Source of the DNA: DASRDU01 sp035560235
GTDB lineage: Bacteria; Acidobacteriota; Blastocatellia; RBC074
Length of the DNA stretch: 64,000 nt
Assembly (NCBI GenBank): GCA_035560235.1
Contig: DATMAG010000073.1
Coordinates: forward strand, 25,510-89,509
Direction of reading: 5' to 3'
Positions 49,701 through 56,668 of the stretch are shown piece by piece (the first letter of the stretch is position 1; each line of letters starts with the position of its first letter). Under the pieces are notes generated by a model, which saw only the letters and a program-made list of their open reading frames with translations, did not search any database and was not told the DNA's origin. A program made the position numbers and the translations under genes.

Positions 49701-50016
49701 CGCGATCAGTCGCGTCAGCAGTGATGACGAAGAGTTGCGCAATCTGATGCTGGCCAGACAGCTTTCATTGTCGGTGATCTGGGCGCTCTATGCCGGAGCG
49801 ATGCTGGCGGTGGGCTTCTGGCGCAGCAACCGGCTGGTGCGACTGATGGGAATGGGCCTGCTGGTGCTGGCGATTCTGAAGGTCTTTCTTTTCGATATGT
49901 CGTCGCTGGACCGGATTTACCGGATCGTTTCATTCATCGTACTCGGCGTGATTCTGCTTGTGGTATCTTTCCTTTACCAGCAGCGGCAGAAAAGGACGGC
50001 AGAGACGAGCGAATGA
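46771..50016 (+). CDS. DUF2339 multispanning membrane protein
   Basis: A 1081-residue integral membrane protein. Residues 1-130 are a soluble lead with a short coiled coil and a Pro/Glu-rich linker. FDLEALIGGRLFNLIGSVAV begins the membrane part with the DUF2339 signature, and many helices follow. Between about 48265 and the end there are four copies of a 137-141 residue unit, each starting with a segment like LILNRTFAAFV and containing ANLLAVIALSLEALGYF-type text. The family has no known function. The next gene, a DUF3999 protein, overlaps by four bases; this pairing is common. Confidence 0.85.
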   Translation: MNENHPSSEEFRQLNERLDYLEQLVRDQVGRIYRLEQHLGLEKTALRLAPLPEEPPALVREIVPPVEAAEPVPDYVPPQPLNIEAEAEPVEATTPAEPEPEEREQWPVPPQPVTPVPVSSQAEPERRAAAAAGSSFDLEALIGGRLFNLIGSVAVILSVGFFLKLAFDQGWVGPMGKVIIGMVTGAGMIVGGDRIRARGYHTYAQGLFGGGIAILYLSIFAAFARYQVIGQLLAFAMMSLVTATAVLLAARYDSLAIAILGLIGGFLTPIMLSTGKDNETGLFSYITLLDLGVLAVAYFKQWRVLNYLAFWATVMMAAGWMFEWYEPAKLWPTIFFFTIFFVIFATLAIFHNVINHRPTTRLDLSLIFTNATLYFSASYGLLNAEYRPYLGLFAVLMSAFYLGFGYLTWSRDREDTYLIYSFLGLSTLFLTLAVPIQLDQHWVTMGWAIEGAVLTWIGLKAGSRATRYSGLLMFAIAVGHWFRVDVPDFAYYSWRTFTPILNGRAFSVLVMMAAFAVAAWFYRRLGEQIEESERTRFAEICLLAANVLAVVWLSLDAIDYFSQLKDAVATRADDELSRIENTRQLVLTALWSVYGAAALLVCIGRRVRLVRWFALALLMLAAIKAVMVDSNWYAAAWHRLILNRTFAAFVVTIAAFVCGAWGYKRAGGIDEDERRTAVMVMPVIANLLAVIALSLEALGYFDAKIYVASGDEISRLGSAKQFWLTLVWTGYGTIALLAGFRQRVKPIRLGALGLIGLAAGKVLMADAGYFKAPWHTLILNYTFAAFALVIAAMACALWLYKRTAGIDEDERRAAVPALLAAANLTAVTGLSLEAIGYFQARIDRSQGDAWQPINNTKHFTLSLLWSFYGAAALIIGIKSRRKLLRYGALALLAMAIVKVLLIDALYYNASWHVLILNQTFGAFVPLIAALAAGAWFYARATDIDAWERATVLTAITITANVLAIIALSLEANGYFSAAISRVSSDDEELRNLMLARQLSLSVIWALYAGAMLAVGFWRSNRLVRLMGMGLLVLAILKVFLFDMSSLDRIYRIVSFIVLGVILLVVSFLYQQRQKRTAETSE

Positions 50017-51002
50017 GAAGGCAAAAGGCAAAGGCCAAAAGGCAAAAGGCAAAAGTTCGGCAGTTGGCGGTTCTGCTTCTGGCCATCGTGGCGCTGGTGT
50101 CAGGGCAGCGCGTGCTGGCCGATTTTGATGTGCAGCGGTGGTCGCACTGGCGCGACATTGTTCTGAATGAACAGCCTGGTCAGAAGGCGACAGATTTTGT
50201 GCTGGTCGAACTTGACGGGCAGGTGTTTGACCACGCCGATGTTGATCTGGGCGACCTGCGCGTCATTGATGAGCAGGGCAATGAAGTTGCTTCAAAGCCG
50301 GTCGTGATGGATACGGCTTTTTATAGCGATCAGCGCAACGCGAAACCGCAGCGCCTGACGACGAGTTTCAGCGATCAGGGAGTAGAGGCGAAACGGCGCG
50401 CTTCGGTGCTGCTCATTGATCTCGGTTATCGCCGCGTGCCGAGCGTGCGGCTTGAATTTGATCCGGCCTCGAATAACTTTCGCCGTCAGGTTGAAATCGA
50501 GGGCAGCAACGATCAGCAGGAATGGCAGCGCATCGGCAGCACTGAAATTTACGACATCAGAATCGGGAAGGTGCGCCGGCAGCAGCTTTCATTCGATTAC
50601 AACGAAGAGCATTTTCGTTACCTGCGCGCCAGCATCTTCAATTACGACGACCAGCCGCTGAAGATGAAAGAGGTGCGCGTTTACGGCTGGCCGCGCCGAC
50701 TGCTCTTTCGGCGCGAAGCGGGCAAGCGTTACCGGCTGTTTTATGGCAACGAAAAGGCGAGCGCGCCGCGTTATGACCTGGAACAGCTCTCGCCTTATCT
50801 GAAAATGGATCAGTTGCCGACTGCCTCGCTCGGCGTGGCGCGCAATAACGAAAGCTTCAGTGCCGAAAGCGAGGCGACACGCGATAGTCATCCGGCCTGG
50901 TTGTGGGTGACAATGGGCGCGGCGGCGATTGTGCTGGCCGCGCTGATTTATCGCCTGGCGCGCCTGACTACAGGCAGCGAGGCTGAAGGGGAAAAGCAGT
51001 GA
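50013..51002 (+). CDS. DUF3999 family periplasmic/membrane protein
   Basis: A 329-residue protein. The first residues (MRRQKAKAKRQKAKVRQL) come from a DNA repeat of the word AAAAGGC and serve as the basic n-region of a signal sequence (LAVLLLAIVALVSGQRVLA). The middle is beta-rich, with a galactose-binding-like pattern (RRQVEIEGSNDQQEWQRIGS). A transmembrane helix is near the C-terminus (WLWVTMGAAAIVLAALIYRL). Family DUF3999, normally next to DUF2339 as here. The genes overlap (ATGA). The role is unknown. Confidence 0.82.
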   Translation: MRRQKAKAKRQKAKVRQLAVLLLAIVALVSGQRVLADFDVQRWSHWRDIVLNEQPGQKATDFVLVELDGQVFDHADVDLGDLRVIDEQGNEVASKPVVMDTAFYSDQRNAKPQRLTTSFSDQGVEAKRRASVLLIDLGYRRVPSVRLEFDPASNNFRRQVEIEGSNDQQEWQRIGSTEIYDIRIGKVRRQQLSFDYNEEHFRYLRASIFNYDDQPLKMKEVRVYGWPRRLLFRREAGKRYRLFYGNEKASAPRYDLEQLSPYLKMDQLPTASLGVARNNESFSAESEATRDSHPAWLWVTMGAAAIVLAALIYRLARLTTGSEAEGEKQ

Positions 51003-51044
51003 TTTCAAATCTGAGATTTGAGATTCAGGATTTGAGATTTGAAA
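51003..51044. repeat. Inverted repeat of the CAAATCTCA family
   Basis: TTTCAAATCT (51003-51012) pairs perfectly with AGATTTGAAA (51035-51044). Between them are more TTTGAGATT words. It lies between the DUF3999 and sixA genes. Confidence 0.75.
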
Positions 51045-51056
51045 CGCGGGGCTGAG

Positions 51057-51584
51057 ATGGAACTCTGTTTACTGCGACACGGAATTGCGGCTGACCTGGC
51101 TGAAGACGGTGTGATGCGTGACGCTGATCGCCCGCTGACGAAAGAGGGCTGGGAGCGAATGCGTGAAGAAGCGCGCGGGATGCGCAGACTGGGGCTGAAA
51201 TTCGATTACATCTTTACGAGCCCCTGTCGCCGCACGCTGGAAACAACGCAGGCCGTAGCTGAAGAGTTTGAATTTGATGACAAGCGCATCATCAGCCTTG
51301 ATTCGCTGGCTGCGGGCCGTCCGTTTATGCAGGGGCTGAACCGGAAGGCCGATGTTTTCGTGGAAATGGGCGCTTACGATTTTGAGCGGGCGCTGGCGGT
51401 CGGGCATATGCCGGATGTGAGCGAAATGGTTTCGGTGCTGCTCGCGGGCGGAGGCGGCGTGAATGTCGAATTCAAAAAGGGCGCGTTGTGCGCGATTGAA
51501 ATTTCAGCCCTGCCGCCGCGCGCGCCGGGCGTGCTGCTGTGGGCGCTCACGCCGAAACAGTTGCGCCTGATCGCCAGAAGCTGA
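51057..51584 (+). CDS. sixA: Phosphohistidine phosphatase SixA
   Basis: The ATG at 51057 gives 175 residues that begin with ELCLLRHGIAAD, the RHG motif of the histidine phosphatase superfamily. The second catalytic His is in ALAVGHMPDVSEMVSVLL. FTSPCRRTLETTQAVAEE supplies the phosphate-binding Arg. SixA dephosphorylates phosphohistidine domains, for example of the PTS. It lies just before the pyrophosphatase gene. Confidence 0.87.
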   Translation: MELCLLRHGIAADLAEDGVMRDADRPLTKEGWERMREEARGMRRLGLKFDYIFTSPCRRTLETTQAVAEEFEFDDKRIISLDSLAAGRPFMQGLNRKADVFVEMGAYDFERALAVGHMPDVSEMVSVLLAGGGGVNVEFKKGALCAIEISALPPRAPGVLLWALTPKQLRLIARS

Positions 51585-51634
51585 AAACGAAATGACCAGT
51601 CAGAAACCACTGACGAAGGACAAAGGACAAGCCA

Positions 51635-52174
<540 letters not shown>

Positions 52175-52805
52175 CCACTCTGTGCGGATTCGAAATCAGC
52201 CGCAGTGATGGCGTAATAGTGAAAGTCGTGACCGAAGAAACGTCCCTGTCTTCCAGCCTGTTTCATTCCAAGCTTTTTCAGCACGCGAATTGAAGCCGCA
52301 TTTTCGGGCCTTGCCAGCGCGATGATCCGGAGCTGATGCAGTTCCGTAAAGGCATATCGCAGACAGGCGCGGGCGGCTTCAGTGGCCAGGCCCGCGCACC
52401 AGAAGGCTCTGGAGAGCAGATAGTGCAGTTCCGGCTCTTCCCCGTTCATTCTGAATCCGCAGTAGCCGATCAGTTCTCCGGTTTCCCGGTAGATGAGCGC
52501 CCACCTGCCGAAGCCGTATTCCGGCCAGTATTTTTCGCTCAGCCGTTTCAGATGCCCGGCGACTTCTTCTTTCCGCACAGGCTCACCACCTGCGATATAG
52601 CAGGTCACCGCCGGGTCGCAGAATATCGGAATCAGGGCGGCAAGATCATCCGGTCTGAACCGGCGCAGCAGCAGCCGTTCGGTTGCAAGCTCAGGCACAG
52701 TCATAAAGCCTCTCTCTATCCCGTCGCAGTCTGGCAGAACCGGGGGAGGGCGTTGACTGGAGAGGGCAGGAATGGTGATTGGGAATCAGCAGTTGAATAA
52801 ACGAA

Positions 52806-52847
52806 TAAACAGGAAAGAAGAACCGGTCTGATTTCTTCCTTCCTGTT
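52806..52847. terminator. 16-bp hairpin between the peptide array and the GNAT gene
   Basis: AAACAGGAAAGAAGAA (52806-52821) pairs with TTCTTCCTTCCTGTTT (52832-52847) with one mismatch and a 10-nt loop. Read on the minus strand it would follow the peptide genes, as a terminator, attenuator or processing site. Confidence 0.6.
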
Positions 52848-52890
52848 TACTCGTCCCATGGCGTTGGCTGATGACGCGGGTGAAACTGAT

Positions 52891-52965
52891 TTAGTCGGCG
52901 AACAGAATGCCCGGAGCGGCGACTTCTTCCATCTCTTCAATTTCAAGAATGATCTCGGTGTTCAT
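52891..52965 (-). CDS. Tandem acidic peptide, copy 1 (24 residues)
   Basis: Fourth in transcription order. It starts MNTEI, has the core LEIEEMEEV, then AAPGI, and ends LFAD. It lacks the Thr at position 7 found in the other copies. The peptide has no Lys, Arg or His. GGGAGA lies 8-9 nt before the ATG. It differs from copy 2 by several synonymous changes, one substitution and the missing codon. It is too short for usual gene calling; no family is recognised. Confidence 0.72.
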   Translation of the reverse strand: MNTEIILEIEEMEEVAAPGILFAD

Positions 52966-53031
52966 GATTTGTTCTCCCTGTGGTTGTTCTGAGGTTGTTC
53001 CTGTGTTGCTGTGGTTCCGTTCGTCTGCGCC

Positions 53032-53109
53032 TTAGTCGGCAAACAGGATTCCCGGAGCGGCGACTTCTTCCATCTCTTCGATTTCGAGGGTGACGATTTC
53101 AGTGTTCAT
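53032..53109 (-). CDS. Tandem acidic peptide, copy 2 (25 residues)
   Basis: Starts MNTEIVT, core LEIEEMEEV, AAPGI, ends LFAD. AAGGAG stands about 7 nt before the ATG. The codon choice is like copy 4 (ACT GAA, CTC, GGA ATC), while its C-terminal type is like copy 1. The spacer to copy 1 is 66 bp and unlike the other spacers. Confidence 0.75.
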   Translation of the reverse strand: MNTEIVTLEIEEMEEVAAPGILFAD

Positions 53110-53157
53110 GGTTCTCTCCTTCTGGTTACTGGCGATTGTTATTCGCTTCGTGGTGAT

Positions 53158-53235
53158 TTAGTCGGTCACGATAATGCCGGGAGCCGCGATTTCTTCCATC
53201 TCTTCAACTTCAAGGGTGATGATCTCGGTATTCAT
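53158..53235 (-). CDS. Tandem acidic peptide, copy 3 (25 residues)
   Basis: Starts MNTEIIT, core LEVEEMEEI, AAPGI, ends IVTD. AAAGGA lies about 9 nt before the ATG, in a leader almost identical to that of copy 4. Against copy 4 it has seven synonymous changes and only one substitution (I for V at residue 16). Confidence 0.75.
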   Translation of the reverse strand: MNTEIITLEVEEMEEIAAPGIIVTD

Positions 53236-53292
53236 TGTTCTGTTTCCTTTCTTTGGTTGGGGGTCGGGTTCGAGTCCTGTTTTCAGTTGGAG

Positions 53293-53370
53293 TTAGTCGG
53301 TCACGATGATTCCGGGAGCGGCGACTTCTTCCATCTCTTCAACTTCGAGGGTGATGATTTCAGTGTTCAT
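53293..53370 (-). CDS. Tandem acidic peptide, copy 4 (25 residues)
   Basis: First in transcription order. Starts MNTEIIT, core LEVEEMEEV, AAPGI, ends IVTD. AAAGGA precedes the ATG. The upstream DNA has short repeats of the word AAACCAAAG. Like the other copies it has no basic residue; six Glu and an Asp give a strong negative charge. It could be a RiPP precursor, a signalling peptide or a small acidic regulator. No modifying enzyme other than a GNAT gene is near. Confidence 0.75.
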   Translation of the reverse strand: MNTEIITLEVEEMEEVAAPGIIVTD

Positions 53371-53720
53371 TGTTCTGTTTCCTTTCTTTGGTTTTGTCTT
53401 TGGTTTCTGTTTGTCTTGTCTGACGCCACTTGATAGAGCGAGCCGTGTGCCAGAGCGGGAAGAACCCGGCAGGCGTGCGGCTGAATGCAGGCAAACTGCT
53501 GGCAGATATTGACTTGCGTCCCGGCAGGAGGTACCGGCAAGAGTGGGTCGGCAACGACAGGCGGAAGGCTGAAAGCGTATACCTGATATTCAGCCGAAGC
53601 TTCACTACCTGGTTAAGTTATTGAAAGGGCAGGATGGCTGACAGCACCGTCTACCTGGTATACGACGTGAACAAGGTATACGGGCTGGAACGATGTGGCG
53701 CGATCCTTCCAGGTTTCGTG
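53371..53720. other. Region between the peptide array and the CDF gene
   Basis: About 350 bp without a convincing gene. It holds three GGTATACG motifs and must carry the promoter of the peptide array, on the minus strand. Confidence 0.5.
53576..53682. promoter_or_regulatory. Three GGTATACG motifs
   Basis: GGTATACG occurs at 53657-53664 and 53675-53682 on the plus strand and at 53583-53576 on the minus strand. The inner GTATAC is palindromic. Copies two and three are 18 bp apart, close to two helical turns. A regulator may bind here, upstream of both the peptide array and the CDF gene. Confidence 0.4.
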
Positions 53721-53750
53721 TTGCGTGCCGGAAAAATGCCAGGCTAAGAT
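53721..53750 (+). promoter_or_regulatory. Possible promoter for a leaderless CDF transcript
   Basis: TTGCGT (53721-53726) and TAAGAT (53745-53750) are 18 bp apart. The -10 ends eight bases before the ATG at 53759, where no good ribosome binding site is seen. Confidence 0.3.
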
Positions 53751-53758
53751 CAGCCGCA

Positions 53759-54736
53759 ATGGCCGGACATGCACACAATCATGGTGATGCTCACACTCAC
53801 GCCGACGGTCACGATCATTCCGGAGCGCATCAGCACGACCATCATCGCGGGGCATCGCAGCGGGTGCTGGCGACCGTGCTCGTGCTCAATTCAATATACA
53901 TGCTTGCCGAAGTCATCGGCGGCTGGTATTCCAACAGTCTGGCACTGCTCTCTGATGCCGGGCATATGCTGACCGATGTGGCGGCGCTGGTGCTGTCGCT
54001 GATGGCGGTGCGGTTTGCCTCGCGCCCGGCGACGCCTGAAAAGACCTACGGCTTTTACCGGCTGGAGATTCTGGCGGCGCTGGTCAATGGCGTGACGCTG
54101 ATCGGGCTGTCGCTGCTGATCTGTTATGAGGCTTATCACCGCTTCCGCCGCCCCGAGCAGGTCGAAGCCGTGACGCTGAGCTGGGTGGCGAGCGGTGGTC
54201 TGCTGATCAATCTGATCTCAGCCTGGATGCTCTCGAAATCGCACGCTGAAAACCTGAATCTGCGCGGCGCTTTCCTGCACGTGCTGAGCGATCTGTTCGG
54301 CTCGGTGGTGGCGATTGCCGCCGGCCTGCTGGTGCTGTGGCGCGGCTGGACGTGGCCCGATCCGGCCTTCAGCATCATCATCAGCCTGCTGATCATCTCC
54401 AGTTCGTGGAAGCTGGTGTCTGACGCCGTCAACGTGCTGCTTGAAGGCACACCGGCGCACATCAACACGGCCACAGTTGAAGAGGAGATAAAAGGGATTG
54501 TCGGAGTGCGCGGCGTTCACGACCTGCACATCTGGACGATCACCTCAGGCCGCCACGCCGTGACCGCGCACGTGGTGATTGACGATATGAAGGAAGGCCC
54601 GCGCATCCTGCGCGACCTGCGCGTGATGCTGGCCGAACGGTTCGCCCTGACCCACTCGACCATTCAGCTTGAAGATTCATCGCTGCCCACCGTCGTGCAG
54701 ATCAGAAAAAAGACTGCTGCGCCATCCACCGACTGA
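53759..54736 (+). CDS. czcD: Cation diffusion facilitator (CzcD-like)
   Basis: The ATG at 53759 gives 325 residues. The start is His-rich (MAGHAHNHGDAHTHADGHDH), a metal-binding tail. Six helices follow, with SNSLALLSDAGHMLTDVAAL carrying the H-x3-D of helix II and RGAFLHVLSDLFGSVVAI with the matching HxxxD of helix V. The C-terminal cytoplasmic domain (GVRGVHDLHIWTITSGRHAV) is ferredoxin-like. It exports Zn or similar ions against protons. A longer upstream frame lacks support. It is divergent from the peptide array. Confidence 0.9.
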   Translation: MAGHAHNHGDAHTHADGHDHSGAHQHDHHRGASQRVLATVLVLNSIYMLAEVIGGWYSNSLALLSDAGHMLTDVAALVLSLMAVRFASRPATPEKTYGFYRLEILAALVNGVTLIGLSLLICYEAYHRFRRPEQVEAVTLSWVASGGLLINLISAWMLSKSHAENLNLRGAFLHVLSDLFGSVVAIAAGLLVLWRGWTWPDPAFSIIISLLIISSSWKLVSDAVNVLLEGTPAHINTATVEEEIKGIVGVRGVHDLHIWTITSGRHAVTAHVVIDDMKEGPRILRDLRVMLAERFALTHSTIQLEDSSLPTVVQIRKKTAAPSTD

Positions 54737-54836
54737 AGTCTGTTGCCGCGCTGACATTCAGCCCGCCTGAACGTTGTGTTATTCTCCCGTTTGAACTCGC
54801 CAGACATCAACAGTCAACGAACAGGGAAACAAAACT

Positions 54837-56528
54837 ATGGAATCTCTGCCCATTCTGCTTGTTCTCTTTGTCTGTCTCTCAGCGGTCACGCTGCTCTCGC
54901 CTGCCGGGCAGTCTGCGGTTCCGCTCACAGCCGATCTGGTGCTGCTCAACGGCAAAATCCACACGGTCAGTGATGCACAGCCACAGGCCGAAGCCGTTGC
55001 CTGCCGTGACGGACGCATCGTCGCCGTCGGCTCGACGAGTGAAATCCGCAAGCTGGTCGGCCCGGCCACACGGGTGATTGATCTGCAAGGCCGCCTCGTC
55101 GTGCCGGGCTTCAATGATGCGCACGTGCATTTCTTCAATGGCGGCGTGGGGCTGGCGAGCGTGCAGTTGCGCGATGCGAAAAGCGAAGCTGAATTTCGCG
55201 AACGGATTCGCGCGTTCGCAGCAAAGCTGCCGCAGGGTCGCTGGATTCTCGAAGGCAACTGGGACCACGAAAACTGGACTCCGGCGCGGCTGCCGACGCG
55301 GCAGTTGGTTGATGACGTGACGCCGCACAATCCGGTCTTCATTCAGCGGCTGGACGGGCATATGGCGCTGGCCAGTTCGCTGGCGCTGAAACTTGCCGGG
55401 ATCACGCGCGAAACCGCTGACCCGCCCGGCGGCACGATTGTGCGCGATGAAAAGGGCGAGCCGACCGGAGTGCTGAAGGATGCCGCGATGAGCTTTGTCC
55501 ACCGCGTCATTCCGAATCCGAGCGATGAAGAGATTGCTGAAGCCGTGCGCGCCGCGATGCGTTACGCCGCCGAAAACGGCGTGACGAGCGTGCAGGATAT
55601 GTCGGCTGCGCCCAATGTTCTCTCGGTCTATCAGAAGCTGCTGGCAAACAACGAACTGACCGTGCGCATTTACGCCCATCAGCCGCTCACGTCCTGGGAA
55701 CGGCTGGCCGGTGTCGGCGTGCGCGCAGCATTCGGCGGCGAGAAGCTGAAGATCGGCGGGCTGAAGGGCTTCGCTGACGGCTCGCTCGGTTCGACGACCG
55801 CGCTGTTTTTCGAGCCTTATCTTGACGCGCCCGATACGGCGGGGCTGCCGAGCGACGAGATGTTTCCTGAAAGCGGGATGCAGGAACGCATTCTGAAGGC
55901 TGATCGCGCAGGACTTCAGATCGCTGTTCACGCCATCGGTGACAGGGCCAACAGCACGATTCTGCGGATGTACGAAGAAGCAATCAGGCAGAACGGCGAG
56001 CGCGACCGCCGCTTTCGCATCGAACACGCGCAGCATCTGCGGAAGGCTGAGATTCAGCAGTTCGCAAAGCTCCACGTGATTGCCTCGATGCAGCCGTATC
56101 ACGCGATTGACGACGGGCGCTGGGCCGAAAAGCGCATCGGCCCTGAGCGGGCGAAAGGCACTTACGCTTTCCGTTCGCTGCTCGACGCCGGAGCGATTCT
56201 GGCTTTCGGTTCCGACTGGTTCGTTGCGCCGATGGAGCCGCTGATGGGCATTTACGCGGCTGTGACGCGCCGCACGCTCGACGGCAAGCACCCGCAGGGC
56301 TGGGTTCCCGCAGAGCGGATCACCGTTGCCGAAGCGATTCGCGCTTACACGATGGGATCGGCTTACGCGAGCTTTGAAGAGAAGCTCAAGGGTTCAATCG
56401 AACCCGGCAAACTCGCCGACCTGGTGGTGCTCTCAGACGACATCCTGACCATCAACCCGATTGAAATTGAGAAAGTAAAAGTCGTGATGACGATCTTTGA
56501 CGGCAGGGTGATTTACGAGCGCAGGTAA
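54837..56528 (+). CDS. Secreted amidohydrolase of the YtcJ type
   Basis: A 563-residue amidohydrolase_3 family protein. A signal peptide is likely (LPILLVLFVCLSAVTLLSPA). The metal-binding H-x-H is in VVPGFNDAHVHFFNGG, further ligands are in QIAVHAIGDRANS and RFRIEHAQHL, and the final Asp is in LAFGSDWFVAPMEPL. FADGSLGSTTALFFEPY is also typical. Related enzymes cleave N-acyl or cyclic amides; the substrate is unknown. A repeat-type hairpin separates it from the convergent Asp-box gene. Confidence 0.85.
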   Translation: MESLPILLVLFVCLSAVTLLSPAGQSAVPLTADLVLLNGKIHTVSDAQPQAEAVACRDGRIVAVGSTSEIRKLVGPATRVIDLQGRLVVPGFNDAHVHFFNGGVGLASVQLRDAKSEAEFRERIRAFAAKLPQGRWILEGNWDHENWTPARLPTRQLVDDVTPHNPVFIQRLDGHMALASSLALKLAGITRETADPPGGTIVRDEKGEPTGVLKDAAMSFVHRVIPNPSDEEIAEAVRAAMRYAAENGVTSVQDMSAAPNVLSVYQKLLANNELTVRIYAHQPLTSWERLAGVGVRAAFGGEKLKIGGLKGFADGSLGSTTALFFEPYLDAPDTAGLPSDEMFPESGMQERILKADRAGLQIAVHAIGDRANSTILRMYEEAIRQNGERDRRFRIEHAQHLRKAEIQQFAKLHVIASMQPYHAIDDGRWAEKRIGPERAKGTYAFRSLLDAGAILAFGSDWFVAPMEPLMGIYAAVTRRTLDGKHPQGWVPAERITVAEAIRAYTMGSAYASFEEKLKGSIEPGKLADLVVLSDDILTINPIEIEKVKVVMTIFDGRVIYERR

Positions 56529-56561
56529 AAGCAGCACACACGATAACGGCAGATATAAATC

Positions 56562-56645
56562 AACCGTGAAGGGCGCGGAAATCACGAAGCCGGGCAATCA
56601 TCAGTGTGAAAGCCGTTCTTCGTGATCTCTGCGCCCTTCGTGGTT
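56562..56645. repeat. Inverted repeat of the CACGAAGGGCGC family
   Basis: AACCGTGAAGGGCGCGG... (56562-56589) pairs with ...CCTTCGTGGTT (56618-56645) over 28 positions with four mismatches. It lies between convergent genes, so it can serve both as terminator. CACGAAG words also occur at about 46233-46255 and 61245-61290. Confidence 0.78.
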
Positions 56646-56668
56646 ATCGCAATTCCGCGTGGTCTGAT

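Noticed and set aside
53267..53277. GGTTCGAGTCC, resembling a tRNA T-loop
   Set aside because: No acceptor, D or anticodon stems can be drawn around it; it lies in the spacer between two peptide genes.
53430..53624. 64-codon plus-strand ORF near the peptide array
   Set aside because: TTG start, no ribosome binding site and no protein-like pattern.
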